NCBI RefSeq assembly: GCF_002858805.1
Contig: NZ_PJZI01000013.1
Location: forward strand, 1 to 64,000
Direction of reading: 5' to 3'
Length of the DNA: 64,000 bases
Source: Chimaeribacter arupi
GTDB taxonomy: Bacteria > Pseudomonadota > Gammaproteobacteria > Enterobacterales > Enterobacteriaceae
Positions 9,583-19,768 of the stretch are shown here, piece by piece; position 1 is the stretch's first letter; every line of letters starts with the position of its first letter. The notes below the pieces were generated by a model, which had not been told where the DNA came from, searched no databases, and was given only the letters and a program-made list of their open reading frames with translations. The translations under genes and the position numbers were made by a program.

Positions 9583-10218
9583 ATGAACGGCAAATTTATT
9601 GTGATTGAGGGGCTGGAAGGCGCCGGAAAAACCACCGCCCGGGACACCATCGTGGCGGCGTTGCAGGAAGCCGGCATCACCGATCTGGTGTTTACCCGTG
9701 AACCGGGCGGCACGCCGCTGGCCGAAAGCCTGCGGACACTGATCAAAGAGGGCATTGAAGGTGAAACCCTCACGGACAAGGCGGAAGTGCTGATGCTCTA
9801 CGCCGCGCGGGTGCAACTGGTGGAAACCGTGATCAAACCGGCGCTGGCCCGTGGGGCGTGGGTCATCGGCGACCGTCACGATCTCTCTTCCCAGGCTTAC
9901 CAGGGCGGCGGCCGCGGGATTGATCCCACGATGATGGCCGCCTTGCGGGACATCGTATTGGGGGCCTTCAGCCCGGATTTAACCCTTTATCTGGATCTGC
10001 CGCCCGCCATCGGCCTGGAGCGCGCCCGCCAGCGTGGCGCACTCGACCGGATTGAGCAGGAGTCGCTGGCCTTCTTTGAACGCACGCGCGCCCGTTATCA
10101 GGCACTGGCAGCAGCAGACCCACGCATCAAAACCATTGATGCCGCGCAACCGCTGCCGGACGTCTCTGCGCAGATTACCGCCACCCTGCGCGCCTGGTTG
10201 CAGCAGGGGCACGCCTGA
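9583..10218 (+). CDS. tmk: Thymidylate kinase
   Basis: Phosphorylates dTMP to dTDP with ATP, an essential step in dTTP synthesis. P-loop GLEGAGKTT at residues 8-16, the [16 protein letters not shown] segment (DRX motif and lid-adjacent region) and [15 protein letters not shown] are visible. 211 residues (E. coli 213). Its stop TGA overlaps the holB ATG (TGATG), implying translational coupling. Confidence 0.96.
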   Translation: MNGKFIVIEGLEGAGKTTARDTIVAALQEAGITDLVFTREPGGTPLAESLRTLIKEGIEGETLTDKAEVLMLYAARVQLVETVIKPALARGAWVIGDRHDLSSQAYQGGGRGIDPTMMAALRDIVLGAFSPDLTLYLDLPPAIGLERARQRGALDRIEQESLAFFERTRARYQALAAADPRIKTIDAAQPLPDVSAQITATLRAWLQQGHA

Positions 10219-11213
10219 TGAACTGGTATCCGTGGCTGAACGCCCCTTATCGCCAGCTGATTGGCCAGTATCAGGCCGGGCGCGGCCACCACGCCCTGTT
10301 GATCCATGCCGATGAGGGTAACGGTGATGCGGCGCTGGTGTACGGCCTGAGCCGCTGGCTGCTGTGCCAGCACCCGCAGGGCGAGAAAAGTTGCGGGGAG
10401 TGCCACAGCTGCCGCCTGATGCTGGCGGGTAACCACCCTGACTGGCATGTGCTGACGCCGGAAAAAGGCAAGGCGAGCCTGGGGATTGACCGGGTGCGCC
10501 AGGTGATCGACGGCCTGTACACCCATGCGCAGCAGGGCGGGGCAAAAGTAATCTGGCTGGCGCAGGCCGAGGCCCTGACGGAGGCGGCCGCCAATGCGCT
10601 GCTGAAGACCCTGGAGGAGCCGCCGGAGAAAACCTACTTCCTGCTGGGCTGCCGCACGCCTTCCCGCCTGCTGCCGACCCTGCGCAGCCGGTGCAGCTAC
10701 TGGCATCTGCAAAATCCGCCGCCCGCCCTGAGCAGCCAGTGGATCCAGCGCCAGCAGCCGGCAGACCCGCAAAGTGTAGAGACGGCGCTGAAACTCAGCC
10801 ACGGTGCCCCGCTGGCCGCGGCGGCGCTGTTGCAGCCGGAGCGCTGGCAGCAGCGGCAACAGCTCTGCCGGCAACTGAGCAGCCAGTTAACAACGCATGA
10901 CCTGCTGGCGCTGCTGCCGGTGCTCAATCACGAGGATGCGGCTGAGCGTCTACACTGGTTGTGCACGCTGTTACTGGATGCCATGAAATGGCAGCAGGGC
11001 GCGGCGGCTTATCTGCTGAATCAGGATCAGCAGCCGCTGGTGGCGGCACTGGCCGCAACACTGGGCCAGTCAGCCCTGCAATCGCTGATGCAGGGCTGGC
11101 TGACCTGCCGGCATCAGTTACTGACGGTCAATGCCGTCAACCGCGAGCTGTTGCTCACCGAACACCTGCTGGCGTGGGAAGCGTTGCTTGCCGCGCCGGA
11201 TTCTGCTTTCTAA
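10218..11213 (+). CDS. holB: DNA polymerase III delta-prime subunit
   Basis: Clamp-loader subunit; AAA+-like fold but not an active ATPase. The zinc-binding cysteine cluster CGECHSC is visible near residues 59-65 with an upstream cysteine, and the NALLKTLEEPP sensor-like motif is conserved. 331 residues (E. coli 334). It overlaps tmk by one base and ends 20 bases before tatD. The C-terminal half is more diverged than the N-terminal half, as usual for HolB. Confidence 0.95.
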   Translation: MNWYPWLNAPYRQLIGQYQAGRGHHALLIHADEGNGDAALVYGLSRWLLCQHPQGEKSCGECHSCRLMLAGNHPDWHVLTPEKGKASLGIDRVRQVIDGLYTHAQQGGAKVIWLAQAEALTEAAANALLKTLEEPPEKTYFLLGCRTPSRLLPTLRSRCSYWHLQNPPPALSSQWIQRQQPADPQSVETALKLSHGAPLAAAALLQPERWQQRQQLCRQLSSQLTTHDLLALLPVLNHEDAAERLHWLCTLLLDAMKWQQGAAAYLLNQDQQPLVAALAATLGQSALQSLMQGWLTCRHQLLTVNAVNRELLLTEHLLAWEALLAAPDSAF

Positions 11214-11233
11214 CGGTTGTCGAGTTTAAAATT

Positions 11234-12022
11234 ATGTTTTTAGTTGATTCACACTGCCACCTTGATGGGCTGAACTATCAGGATCTCCATACCGGCGTTG
11301 ACGATGCCCTGGCAAAAGCCCACCAGCGTGATGTGAAGTTTTTCCTGGCGGTGGCCACCACGCTGCCGGGCTACAGCGCGATGCGCACATTGATTGGCGA
11401 TCGCCCGGATGTGGTGTTCTCCTGCGGCGTTCACCCGCTGAATATGGAGGCCGCTTATGAGGTTGACACCCTGCACCGGCTGGCATCTGACGCGCGGGTC
11501 GTGGCGATGGGGGAAACCGGGCTGGATTATTACTACCAGAAAGAGAACCTGCATGTGCAGCAGCAATCGTTCCGGGATCATATCCGCATCGGGCGTGAGC
11601 TGAACAAACCGGTGATCGTCCATACCCGTGATGCGCGTGAAGATACGCTGGCCATCCTGCGTGAAGAGCAGGCGGATCAGTGCGGCGGTGTCCTGCATTG
11701 CTTCACTGAGGATCAGGCCACCGCCAAAGCGTTGCTGGACCTGGGGTTCTACATCTCGTTTTCCGGCATCCTGACGTTCCGCAATGCAGAGCAGATCCGT
11801 GACGCCGCCCGGTATGTCCCGCTGGATCGCCTCCTGGTCGAGACGGATTCGCCGTACCTGGCGCCAGTACCGCACCGCGGCAAAGAGAACCAGCCGGCGT
11901 ACGTGCGCGACGTGGCGGAATACCTGGCGGTGCTGAAAGGGGTGTCACTGGAGCAGCTGGCGGACACCACCACGAAAAACTTTTCCCAATTATTCCATGT
12001 GTCCCCGGCCGCACTGGCCTAA
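11234..12022 (+). CDS. ycfH: TatD-family metal-dependent hydrolase YcfH
   Basis: TIM-barrel metal-dependent DNase-like hydrolase of the TatD family. Metal ligands are visible in DSHCHLD (residues 5-11), GETGLDYYY, HTRDA, LHCFTE and ETDSPYLAP. The ATG at 11234 gives 262 residues, matching E. coli YcfH (265). It follows holB closely, the same arrangement as in E. coli. A role in DNA repair is suggested for family members; the physiological substrate is unknown. Confidence 0.93.
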   Translation: MFLVDSHCHLDGLNYQDLHTGVDDALAKAHQRDVKFFLAVATTLPGYSAMRTLIGDRPDVVFSCGVHPLNMEAAYEVDTLHRLASDARVVAMGETGLDYYYQKENLHVQQQSFRDHIRIGRELNKPVIVHTRDAREDTLAILREEQADQCGGVLHCFTEDQATAKALLDLGFYISFSGILTFRNAEQIRDAARYVPLDRLLVETDSPYLAPVPHRGKENQPAYVRDVAEYLAVLKGVSLEQLADTTTKNFSQLFHVSPAALA

Positions 12023-12188
12023 TCTTTAGCTGACGATTTTTCGGCGGCGCTTTATTTTCCGGTTCGTAATTAATGCCGGATAAAACGAGGTGCCGCTGTT
12101 TAATTCCGGCGATTAATCCGCCTTTTTCACCCCTTTCCCCGGTAAAACGGGGTCTAAAAATGAAAGATACATCTTTTATTTGTAGAAA

Positions 12189-12204
12189 CGTGACTGTTAT
12201 CAAA
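12189..12204 (+). promoter_or_regulatory. CRP-like site upstream of ptsG
   Basis: CGTGA, six bases, TCAAA: eight of ten consensus positions of TGTGA-N6-TCACA. It lies upstream of the Mlc-like operator, as expected for catabolite activation of ptsG. Confidence 0.45.
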
Positions 12205-12219
12205 CATTACAAACGGCAT

Positions 12220-12240
12220 TTATTTTACTCTTCGTAAAAA
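12220..12240 (+). promoter_or_regulatory. Mlc-type operator of ptsG
   Basis: The sequence TTATTTTACTCTTCGTAA closely follows the Mlc operator I recall from E. coli ptsG (TTATTTTACTCTGTGTAA). Mlc represses ptsG in the absence of glucose and is titrated by dephosphorylated PtsG. Confidence 0.6.
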
Positions 12241-12352
12241 TTAAAGGGGCGCTTCAGACGCCCTGACAGCCGGGGCTTTCTCCCCCGTTCCGGCTGCACA
12301 CCAGACCGCGCCATCTCTGCTGTCAGGTGCCAGTAGTACCAAAAGCACTATT

Positions 12353-12372
12353 ACTCAGGAGCACACTCAATT
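12353..12372 (+). promoter_or_regulatory. ptsG translation-initiation region, probable SgrS target
   Basis: ACTCAGGAGCAC...CTCAATT immediately before the ATG, differing by one base from the E. coli sequence that pairs with the small RNA SgrS under glucose-phosphate stress. The ribosome-binding site CAGGAG is inside it. sgrS itself is not in the window. Confidence 0.5.
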
Positions 12373-13806
12373 ATGTTCAAGAATGCATTTGCCAACCTAC
12401 AGAAAGTAGGTAAATCGCTAATGCTGCCGGTGTCGGTACTGCCCATTGCAGGTATTCTGCTCGGTGTCGGTTCCGCCAACTTCAGCTGGCTGCCTGCCGT
12501 TGTCTCCCATGTGATGGCGGAAGCGGGTGGTTCGGTGTTTGCCAACATGCCGCTGATCTTCGCTATCGGCGTGGCACTTGGCTTTACCAATAACGATGGC
12601 GTGTCCGCCCTGGCGGCCGTGGTGGCTTACGGCATCATGGTGAAAACGCTGGCGGTGGTGGCACCGTTAGTTCTGCACTTGCCGGCCGAAGAGATTGCGG
12701 CCAAGCACCTGGCGGATACCGGTGTGCTTGGCGGGATCATTGCCGGTGCCATTGCGGCGTATATGTTTAACCGCTTCTACCGCATCCAGTTGCCGGAATA
12801 CCTGGGCTTCTTCGCCGGGAAACGCTTCGTGCCGATTATCTCCGGCCTGGCAGCGATTATCCTGGGCGTGCTGCTCTCCTTCATCTGGCCGCCGGTCGGT
12901 ACCGCGATCCAGACGTTCTCCCAGTGGGCGGCCTACCAGAACCCGGTGGTGGCGTTCGGCATCTACGGTGTGATTGAGCGTGCGCTGGTGCCGTTTGGTC
13001 TGCACCATATCTGGAACGTACCTTTCCAGATGCAGATCGGTGAATACGTGAATGCCGCAGGCCAGGTCTTCCACGGTGACATTCCGCGCTATATGGCGGG
13101 TGACCCGGAAGCCGGTAAACTCTCAGGCGGCTTCCTGTTCAAAATGTACGGCCTGCCGGCTGCGGCGATTGCCATCTGGCACTCTGCGAAACCGGAAAAC
13201 CGTGCCAAAGTCGGCGGCATCATGATCTCCGCGGCGCTGACCTCGTTCCTGACCGGGATCACCGAGCCGATTGAGTTCTCCTTTATGTTCGTGGCGCCGA
13301 TCCTGTACGGTATCCACGCCATCCTGGCAGGTCTGGCCTTCCCGATCTGTATTCTGCTGGGCATGCGTGACGGGACCAGCTTCTCCCACGGCCTGATTGA
13401 CTTCGTGGTGCTGAGCGGCAACAGCAGCAAAATCTGGCTGTTCCCTATCATCGGTATCATTTATGGCCTGATTTACTACACGGTGTTCCGCGTATTGATC
13501 GCCAAGCTGAACCTGAAAACGCCGGGCCGTGAAGACACGAACGGTGAGCGCTCTACCCAGAGCGGCAGCGAAATGTCTGCGGCACTGGTGGCAGCGTTCG
13601 GCGGTAAAGAGAACATCACTAACCTGGATGCCTGTATCACCCGTCTGCGCGTCAGCGTGGCGGATGTCTCCAAGGTTGACCAGGCAGGTCTGAAGAAACT
13701 GGGCGCGGCCGGTGTGGTCGTGGCAGGTTCCGGTGTGCAGGCGATTTTCGGCACCAAATCAGACAACCTCAAAACTGACATGGACGATTACATCCGTAAT
13801 CATTAA
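12373..13806 (+). CDS. ptsG: Glucose-specific PTS enzyme IICB
   Basis: Membrane transporter that imports and phosphorylates glucose. The N-terminal EIIC domain (about residues 1-385) has around eight to ten hydrophobic segments and GITEPIEF; the C-terminal EIIB domain carries the phosphorylated cysteine in [11 protein letters not shown] (Cys421 by length match). 477 residues, identical in length to E. coli. It stands alone between its control region and a strong terminator. fhuE, next to ptsG in E. coli, is absent here. Confidence 0.97.
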   Translation: MFKNAFANLQKVGKSLMLPVSVLPIAGILLGVGSANFSWLPAVVSHVMAEAGGSVFANMPLIFAIGVALGFTNNDGVSALAAVVAYGIMVKTLAVVAPLVLHLPAEEIAAKHLADTGVLGGIIAGAIAAYMFNRFYRIQLPEYLGFFAGKRFVPIISGLAAIILGVLLSFIWPPVGTAIQTFSQWAAYQNPVVAFGIYGVIERALVPFGLHHIWNVPFQMQIGEYVNAAGQVFHGDIPRYMAGDPEAGKLSGGFLFKMYGLPAAAIAIWHSAKPENRAKVGGIMISAALTSFLTGITEPIEFSFMFVAPILYGIHAILAGLAFPICILLGMRDGTSFSHGLIDFVVLSGNSSKIWLFPIIGIIYGLIYYTVFRVLIAKLNLKTPGREDTNGERSTQSGSEMSAALVAAFGGKENITNLDACITRLRVSVADVSKVDQAGLKKLGAAGVVVAGSGVQAIFGTKSDNLKTDMDDYIRNH

Positions 13807-13827
13807 TGTCTGCTGGGGAGCACCAGA

Positions 13828-13852
13828 GGGAGGCGAAAGCCTCCCTTTTTTT
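13828..13852 (+). terminator. Intrinsic terminator after ptsG
   Basis: Seven-base stem GGGAGGC/GCCTCCC with a stable GAAA tetraloop and seven T. Confidence 0.9.
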
Positions 13853-14039
13853 ATGCCTGCTTTTCCAGTGCGGGCATAGCGCATGTCCCGCCGGGCCTGC
13901 TTACCGCACGGTGCCAAGCCCGGCGGCGCTGCTCTTTTCTCCGGCAGTCAGCACTGAATGTTTGGAATGAGGTTGAAAGAAATGGAAAATGTCACTCATA
14001 CTGCGTACATCATTCATGCGTTACTAAAGGACAACCGTC

Positions 14040-14390
14040 ATGGCTGAAGAAACCATTTTCAGTAAAATTATCCGCCGCGAAATCCCGGCGGATGTGGTCT
14101 ATCAGGACGAGCTGGTCACGGCGTTCCGTGATATTTCGCCCCAGGCCCCCACGCATATCCTGATTGTGCCGAACTTACTGATCCCCACCGTTAACGATGT
14201 CGCCGCAGAGCATGAGCACGCATTGGGGCGGATGTTTACCGTGGCGGCAAAAATTGCTGAACAAGAGGGCATTGCGGAAGATGGCTATCGCCTGATCATG
14301 AACTGCAACCGGCATGGCGGCCAGGAGGTGTACCACATTCATATGCACCTGGTGGGCGGCCGGCCGCTCGGCCCGATGCTGGCACGCTGA
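14040..14390 (+). CDS. hinT: HinT purine nucleoside phosphoramidase
   Basis: HIT-family hydrolase that cleaves adenosine 5'-phosphoramidates. The histidine triad is HIHMHLV near residues 99-105 and the family C-terminus GRPLGPML is kept. 116 residues (E. coli 119). Preceded by AAAGGA at good spacing. Start of the hinT-ycfL-lpoB-thiK-nagZ-ycfP gene string, all in one direction with gaps under 60 bases. Confidence 0.96.
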   Translation: MAEETIFSKIIRREIPADVVYQDELVTAFRDISPQAPTHILIVPNLLIPTVNDVAAEHEHALGRMFTVAAKIAEQEGIAEDGYRLIMNCNRHGGQEVYHIHMHLVGGRPLGPMLAR

Positions 14391-14403
14391 CAGGAAACAC
14401 ACT

Positions 14404-14784
14404 ATGCAGGTTTACAGGCGCGCAGGGTGGGCACTGCTGATGGGCATCGCCCTGGCAGGGTGCAGCTCCCCGCAAAAAATTGCGCTGAATACGCAGCAAA
14501 CCGTGGTGATGGAGTCGCCGGTGCTTACCGCAGGGATTATCGCAGACAAACCCACCATTGCGGATGCCTCCGGGCGCAAAAGCGCCGCGTCTGTGCTGTC
14601 AAACAGCCAGATGACCCCGGTAACCGTGCATTACCGCTTCTATTGGTATGATGCGCAGGGGCTGGATGTGCTGCCGTTCCAGCCGCCGCGCACCATTACG
14701 CTGGCTCCCGCATCAACGGCCACGATCTATTCGCTGATGGGCAACCTGGATGCCGACAGTGTACGTCTCTATCTTTATCTTTAA
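14404..14784 (+). CDS. ycfL: YcfL family lipoprotein
   Basis: 126-residue outer-membrane lipoprotein of unknown function. An N-terminal signal with lipobox LAGC (cysteine at about residue 20) is followed by a beta-rich DUF1425 domain. The internal ATG at 14404 with AGGAAA upstream is chosen; longer in-frame extensions overlap hinT. It lies next to lpoB as in E. coli, but no partner is established. Confidence 0.9.
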   Translation: MQVYRRAGWALLMGIALAGCSSPQKIALNTQQTVVMESPVLTAGIIADKPTIADASGRKSAASVLSNSQMTPVTVHYRFYWYDAQGLDVLPFQPPRTITLAPASTATIYSLMGNLDADSVRLYLYL

Positions 14785-14804
14785 TCAGTTACCGGAGAGG
14801 GTAA

Positions 14805-15407
14805 ATGAAAAAGCTTTTACTTGTGGCTGCGGCCGCGTTAATTCTGTCCGGGTGTATGACCCGGCCGCCGGAAGAGCCGCAGGCACCGGTCACCACCATC
14901 CCGACCCAACCGCAGCCTGAACAGCCGCAACCGCAGCCGACCCAACCGCTGCCGCCGACGTCAGAAACCGTGCCGCAGCCGCCGAAAATGCAAAAGCCGA
15001 TTGACTGGCCGGCCAGCGTGCAGCCGCTGGTGGCCCAGATGCTGAACGCCGGGGGCGTGGAGAGCGGGGGCGTACTGCTGCTGGATAATGTGAAAAACAG
15101 CACCAACGGCACACTACAGACCAGCGCCGCGACGGCCGCCCTCTATGATGCCCTGGGCGGCAGCAGCACCTTCTCGGTGGTGCCGGCCAGCCAGCTGATC
15201 CAGGCCAAGCAGGCGCTCGGCCTGTCTGCCGACGACAGCCTGGTCTCCCGCAGCAAGGCGATTGGCCTGGCGCGTTACCTCAAGGCGCAGTATGTGCTTT
15301 ACAGTGACGCCAGCGGCAGTGCCAAAGCCCCGACACTGGAGATGCAATTGATGCTGGTACAGACCGGCGAAATCGTCTGGTCGGGCAGCGGTGACGTACA
15401 GCGTTGA
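14805..15407 (+). CDS. lpoB: Penicillin-binding protein activator LpoB
   Basis: Outer-membrane lipoprotein that reaches through the periplasm to activate PBP1B. Signal peptide MKKLLLVAAAALILSGC with the lipidated Cys17, then a Pro/Gln-rich disordered linker (about residues 22-65, repeated PQP units), then the globular domain with RSKAIGLARYL and APTLEMQLMLVQTGEIVWSG. 200 residues against 213 in E. coli; the linker is where length differs. The end overlaps thiK by 17 bases. Confidence 0.94.
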   Translation: MKKLLLVAAAALILSGCMTRPPEEPQAPVTTIPTQPQPEQPQPQPTQPLPPTSETVPQPPKMQKPIDWPASVQPLVAQMLNAGGVESGGVLLLDNVKNSTNGTLQTSAATAALYDALGGSSTFSVVPASQLIQAKQALGLSADDSLVSRSKAIGLARYLKAQYVLYSDASGSAKAPTLEMQLMLVQTGEIVWSGSGDVQR

Positions 15408-16239
15408 TCCCAGCCTGATTGTCAGCCTGAAACAGCTCCTGCCGGCGGTCGATACCGCCGGTTGCTGTTTTAGCCCGGTGGCCGGCTTATCCGGGGAGAG
15501 CTGGCGCATCCAGACCCCACAGGGGGAGTATCTGGCCCGCCGCCAGACCCGGGAAATGGCGGAAATGGGCGTCAGCCGCCGCCGGGAGCTGCGGATGCTG
15601 CGCCGCCAGCGCCAGGGTGCCGTGGGGCCGCCACCGCTGGGGCTGCACGGGGACTGGCTGCTGGTGGCCTGGATTGGCGGTGAGCCATTGCCGGATGCGG
15701 CGTTTGGGCCTGATGGGGCACTGGCACCGTTGCTGGTCAGGCTGCACCGGCAGCCGCGCGGCGGTTCTCCGCTGGTGCTGAAGGCGGCCCTGGTCAGGTC
15801 GGGGCAGCAGATCGATCGCACCCGCCTGACGCCGCGCTGGCTGCGTTACCATCAGGCATTGCTGCGCGCGCCGTTGCCGCCGGTGCTGAAGATAGCGCCG
15901 CTGCACATGGATATCCATGCCGGCAATATCATCGTGACCGGCGGTGGCTGGCGGCTGATTGACTGGGAGTACGCCGCCGACGGTGATATCGCCTGCGAAC
16001 TGGCGGCGCTGGTGCGCGGCAACGGCTGGTCAGCACAACAGCAGACAGCCCTGGTGGCCGCCTACTGTGCGGCGGGCGGCTACGGCGATGCCGGAAGGCT
16101 GTACACAGCGGTAACCCGCTGGCTGCCGTGGATCGACTACCTGATGCTGATGTGGTACGAAGTCCGCTGGCAGCAAACACACACTATTTCATTCAGGGCG
16201 GCGGCTGATGGCCTGCACGCCCGGTTACAGAGTCGATAA
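15391..16239 (+). CDS. thiK: Thiamine kinase ThiK
   Basis: Phosphorylates salvaged thiamine to thiamine monophosphate. Aminoglycoside-phosphotransferase fold: Brenner-type catalytic motif [11 protein letters not shown] and metal-binding LIDWEYA are visible near residues 173-197. The GTG start at 15391 overlaps the lpoB end; 282 residues (E. coli 274). The sequence is more diverged from E. coli than its neighbours, typical for this gene. Confidence 0.9.
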   Translation: MTYSVDPSLIVSLKQLLPAVDTAGCCFSPVAGLSGESWRIQTPQGEYLARRQTREMAEMGVSRRRELRMLRRQRQGAVGPPPLGLHGDWLLVAWIGGEPLPDAAFGPDGALAPLLVRLHRQPRGGSPLVLKAALVRSGQQIDRTRLTPRWLRYHQALLRAPLPPVLKIAPLHMDIHAGNIIVTGGGWRLIDWEYAADGDIACELAALVRGNGWSAQQQTALVAAYCAAGGYGDAGRLYTAVTRWLPWIDYLMLMWYEVRWQQTHTISFRAAADGLHARLQSR

Positions 16240-16285
16240 CAGCGGAACCGACAGGTTCCCAAGCAGGCAGTCAAGGGAGAGTACC

Positions 16286-17317
16286 GTGGGTCCGGTAATG
16301 TTAGATGTGGAAGGGTATGAACTGGATGCAGAAGAACGTGAAATTCTGCGCCATCCGCTGGTCGGCGGGTTGATCCTGTTCAGCCGTAATTTTCATGATG
16401 CCGCGCAGTTGCGCGAGCTGGTGCGCCAAATCCGCCAGGCCTCACATGACCGGCTGGTGGTGGCGGTGGATCAGGAAGGCGGCCGGGTGCAGCGTTTCCG
16501 TGACGGCTTCACCCGCCTGCCGGCGGCCCAATCTTTTGCGGCGCTGAATGATGCGCAAGAGGGCGGGCGGCTGGCCGAAGAGGCGGGCTGGCTGATGGCC
16601 GCCGAGATGATCAGCATGGACATCGACATCAGTTTTGCCCCGGTGCTGGACATCGGCCACCGCAGCGCGGCGATTGGCGAGCGATCCTTCCATGAGGAGC
16701 CGCAGATTGCCCTGGCGATGGCGGAGCGCTTTATCCTCGGCATGCAACAGGCCGGGATGAAAAGCACCGGCAAACACTTCCCCGGCCACGGGGCAGTGGC
16801 TGCGGACTCCCACAAAGAGACGCCGCGTGACCCGCGCCCGCTGGCGCAGATCCGCGAACATGACATGCTGATTTTCCGCGAGCTGATTGCCCGCCGCCGC
16901 CTGGATGCCATCATGCCTGCGCATGTCATCTATACTGAGGCCGATCCGCGCCCGGCCAGCGGTTCACCCTGGTGGCTGAAGCAGGTGCTCCGCCAGGAGC
17001 TGGGCTTTACCGGCATCATCTTCTCGGACGATCTCTCCATGGAAGGCGCAGCCATTATGGGCAGCTACGCGGAACGCGGCCAGGCCGCGCTGGATGCCGG
17101 ATGCGACATGATCCTGGTGTGTAACCACCGCGCCGGGGCCGTCAGCGTGCTGGATAACCTGACGCCGGTCAACGCAGGGCAGGTTGCACAATTGTATCAT
17201 CGCGGTAAATATACCCGGCAGGCGTTGTTAGACTCGCCGCGCTGGAAGCAGGCCAACCGGGAGCTTACCGCCCTGGATGACCGCTGGCAGGCGCATAAAC
17301 AGCAGAACGCCGGGTGA
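16286..17317 (+). CDS. nagZ: Beta-N-acetylhexosaminidase NagZ
   Basis: Cytosolic glycoside hydrolase family 3 enzyme that removes GlcNAc from anhydromuropeptides during wall recycling, generating AmpR inducer precursors. KHFPGHGAV carries the catalytic loop histidine and SDDLSMEGA the nucleophile aspartate. The GTG start at 16286 behind GGGAGAG gives [10 protein letters not shown], exactly the E. coli N-terminus; an upstream ATG overlapping thiK is rejected. 343 residues. nagK, the next recycling kinase, is 11 kb downstream. Confidence 0.96.
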   Translation: MGPVMLDVEGYELDAEEREILRHPLVGGLILFSRNFHDAAQLRELVRQIRQASHDRLVVAVDQEGGRVQRFRDGFTRLPAAQSFAALNDAQEGGRLAEEAGWLMAAEMISMDIDISFAPVLDIGHRSAAIGERSFHEEPQIALAMAERFILGMQQAGMKSTGKHFPGHGAVAADSHKETPRDPRPLAQIREHDMLIFRELIARRRLDAIMPAHVIYTEADPRPASGSPWWLKQVLRQELGFTGIIFSDDLSMEGAAIMGSYAERGQAALDAGCDMILVCNHRAGAVSVLDNLTPVNAGQVAQLYHRGKYTRQALLDSPRWKQANRELTALDDRWQAHKQQNAG

Positions 17318-17372
17318 TTATCCGGCCCCGGCCATCCAGGCCGGGGCCGTTTCACATCATACGGGGAAAAAC

Positions 17373-17915
17373 ATGATCATTTATCTGCATGGTTTTGATT
17401 CAACCAGTCCCGGCAATCATGAAAAAGTGCTGCAACTGCAATTCATCGATCCTGATGTCAGGCTGATCAGCTACAGCACCCTGCATCCACGCCACGATAT
17501 GCAATTCCTGCTGAAAGAGGTGGATAAAGCGCTCCAGCAAAACAGTGACGACCGCCCGCTGATTTGTGGAGTGGGGCTGGGCGGCTTCTGGGCAGAGCGT
17601 ATCGGTTTTCTCTGCGGTATCCGCCAGGTCAGCGTCAACCCCAACCTCTGGCCGGAAGAGAACATGCCCGGCAAAATCGACCGGCCGGAAGAGTACCTCG
17701 ACATCGCCACCAAATGTGTCAGTGATTTCCGCGAGCGCAACCGTGACCGCTGTCTGTTGATCCTCTCCCGTCAGGATGAGGTGCTGGACAGCCGCCGCAG
17801 TGCGGCCGCGCTGCACCCTTATTACCCCATCCTCTGGGATGAGCAGCAGGGCCATAAATTCAAAAACCTCTCCCCGCATTTGCAACGTATTAACGCGTTT
17901 AAAACCGTAAGCTGA
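17373..17915 (+). CDS. ycfP: YcfP alpha/beta-hydrolase-like protein
   Basis: 180-residue UPF0227 protein, the same length as in E. coli, with an alpha/beta hydrolase-type start [10 protein letters not shown] and nucleophile-elbow-like GVGLGGFW (the usual serine is replaced by leucine, as in E. coli YcfP, so esterase activity is doubtful). Function unknown. It follows nagZ by 55 bases and ends at a strong terminator. Confidence 0.92.
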   Translation: MIIYLHGFDSTSPGNHEKVLQLQFIDPDVRLISYSTLHPRHDMQFLLKEVDKALQQNSDDRPLICGVGLGGFWAERIGFLCGIRQVSVNPNLWPEENMPGKIDRPEEYLDIATKCVSDFRERNRDRCLLILSRQDEVLDSRRSAAALHPYYPILWDEQQGHKFKNLSPHLQRINAFKTVS

Positions 17916-17933
17916 CGCCTGTTTTGTGCCAAG

Positions 17934-17963
17934 ACCGGCCCGCTTCAGCTGGCCGGTTTTTTT
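17934..17963 (+). terminator. Intrinsic terminator after ycfP
   Basis: Stem ACCGGCC/GGCCGGT with a 10-base loop and a run of seven T. Confidence 0.8.
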
Positions 17964-18104
17964 GTGCGTTTTTGCTGGTTTCCTGCACGCTGCCTGCGCT
18001 TTTTTTCAGCATATAACCTGTGCCGGCAGGTGAGATTATTCTTAATAACTTAATGATTTAAATGCATTAAAATCGCCTTGTGTCTACAAAATAAACAAAA
18101 AAGT

Positions 18105-18118
18105 TTGATGCACATCAA
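18105..18118 (+). promoter_or_regulatory. FNR box upstream of ndh
   Basis: TTGAT-GCAC-ATCAA, a perfect FNR consensus. It is centred about 48 bases upstream of the start point predicted from the -10-like TATTCT at 18148-18153. In E. coli FNR represses ndh anaerobically from a similarly placed site. The 336-base gap 17916-18251 holds this control region and no gene. Confidence 0.85.
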
Positions 18119-18251
18119 TTTTGGTATGACCAAATAACCCCGCATGCTATTCTGGCCCCAGATGCAGGTTTAATTTACGCGAACCCTATGTTTTCTAAGG
18201 ACATTATTTTAACTTTTAGATTACAAATGGTTCACATTTGAGGGGGTCAAA

Positions 18252-19562
18252 TTGACTACGCCAATGAAAAAGATCGTCATCGTAGGTGGTGGTGCAGGCG
18301 GGCTGGAGCTGGCAACCAGCCTGGGGAATAAATTAGGCCGCAAAAACAAGGCTGAAATTGTGTTGGTCGATCGCAATAACAGCCATTTATGGAAACCGTT
18401 GCTGCACGAAGTGGCCACCGGCTCACTGGACGCCGGGGTAGATGAACTGAGCTACCTGGCCCATGCCCGCAACCACCATTTCGTGTTCCAGCTCGGGTCA
18501 GTCACTGACATCAACCGCGAGAGCAAAACCCTGCAACTGGCAGAGATCCGCGATGCCCAGGGTGATGTGCTGGTTGCCGCGCGTGAAATCAGCTACGACT
18601 ACCTGGTGATGGCGCTGGGCAGCACCTCCAATGACTTCGGTACGCCGGGCGTCAAAGAGAACTGCATCTTCCTCGATAACCCGCATCAGGCGCACCGTTT
18701 CCACAACGAGATGCTGAACCTGTTCCTGAAATTCTCCGCGAACCCGGCTGACCGTGAGCAGGTAAACATCGCCATTGTCGGCGGCGGGGCCACCGGGGTG
18801 GAGCTCTCTGCGGAACTGCACAATGCGGTGAAACAGCTGCACAGCTACGGTTTCCAGGGGCTGGATAATAAAGCGCTGAATGTGACGCTGGTGGAGGCCG
18901 GGGAACGCATTCTGCCGGCGCTGCCGCCGCGCATCTCAGCCGCCGCCCATCAGGAGCTGACCAAGCTCGGCGTGCGCGTGCTGACCAACACCATGGTCAC
19001 CAGCGCCGATGCGGGCGGCCTGAACACCAAAGGCGGCGAGTACATTGAAGCCGATCTGATGGTCTGGGCTGCCGGGATCAAGGCACCGGACTTTATGAAA
19101 GAGATCGGCGGCCTGGAAACCAACCGCATCAACCAGCTGGTGGTCGAACCGACCCTGCAAACCACGCGTGACCCGTTCATCTATGCCATCGGTGACTGCG
19201 CCTCCTGCCCGCAGCCGGACGGCAAATTTGTGCCGCCGCGCGCCCAGTCTGCGCACCAGATGGCCTCCCGCTGCTATGACAACCTGCTGTTGCAGCTCAA
19301 CGGCCATGACAACAAGCTGAAGCCGTATATCTATAAAGACAACGGCTCGCTGGTGTCACTCTCCCGCTTCAGTACCGTGGGCAGCCTGATGGGTAACCTG
19401 ATGCGCGGCTCGATGATGATCGAAGGGCGCATCGCGCGTTTCGTTTACGTCTCGCTCTACCGTATGCACCAGGTGGCGCTGCATGGTTACCTGCGTACCG
19501 GCCTGATGGTGCTGGTGGGCAGTATTAACCGCGTCATCCGCCCGCGGCTGAAATTACATTAA
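18252..19562 (+). CDS. ndh: NADH:quinone oxidoreductase II
   Basis: Non-proton-pumping NADH dehydrogenase on the inner face of the membrane, delivering electrons to quinone under aerobic growth. FAD-binding motif VGGGAGG near the N-terminus and NADH-binding [14 protein letters not shown] mid-protein are present, and the C-terminal [12 protein letters not shown] tail is identical to E. coli. The TTG start at 18252 is chosen because it gives MTTPMKK, equivalent to E. coli, behind GAGGGGG. 436 residues. Confidence 0.97.
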   Translation: MTTPMKKIVIVGGGAGGLELATSLGNKLGRKNKAEIVLVDRNNSHLWKPLLHEVATGSLDAGVDELSYLAHARNHHFVFQLGSVTDINRESKTLQLAEIRDAQGDVLVAAREISYDYLVMALGSTSNDFGTPGVKENCIFLDNPHQAHRFHNEMLNLFLKFSANPADREQVNIAIVGGGATGVELSAELHNAVKQLHSYGFQGLDNKALNVTLVEAGERILPALPPRISAAAHQELTKLGVRVLTNTMVTSADAGGLNTKGGEYIEADLMVWAAGIKAPDFMKEIGGLETNRINQLVVEPTLQTTRDPFIYAIGDCASCPQPDGKFVPPRAQSAHQMASRCYDNLLLQLNGHDNKLKPYIYKDNGSLVSLSRFSTVGSLMGNLMRGSMMIEGRIARFVYVSLYRMHQVALHGYLRTGLMVLVGSINRVIRPRLKLH

Positions 19563-19579
19563 GCCTGTTTAGGTGACCC

Positions 19580-19612
19580 AAGGCCCGCCATCCCCGGCGG
19601 GCCTTATTCTTT
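19580..19612 (+). terminator. Intrinsic terminator after ndh
   Basis: Ten-base stem AAGGCCCGCC/GGCGGGCCTT with loop ATCCCC and a T-rich tail (ATTCTTT). Confidence 0.8.
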
Positions 19613-19768
19613 CCCACGTTACGTTGACCGCATAAAATTTTACTTAAGCACGCTTTACCCTTCAGACAACTCCTAAACCTGCGGTTTTCCCCGTGAAAAT
19701 GCCACTTTTCGTCCACGTCTCTTATTGCCGGATGCGTAATCCAGAGGCACACTCCTTTCCATCAGAAG

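Larger units (their letters stand above)
12023..12372 (+). other. ptsG control region (350 bases without a gene)
   Basis: Holds the CRP-like and Mlc-like sites listed separately, then a short GC-rich hairpin (about 12247-12265, GGGGCGC...GCGTC-type arms) at the start of the presumed mRNA, then the leader with the SgrS pairing site. The order resembles the E. coli ptsG control region. No gene is seen here. Confidence 0.7.

Noticed and set aside
8473-9879. 468-codon minus-strand ORF
   Set aside because: Antisense to mltG and tmk, which have clear family motifs; the composition is a mirror of the sense codon bias and there is no ribosome-binding site.
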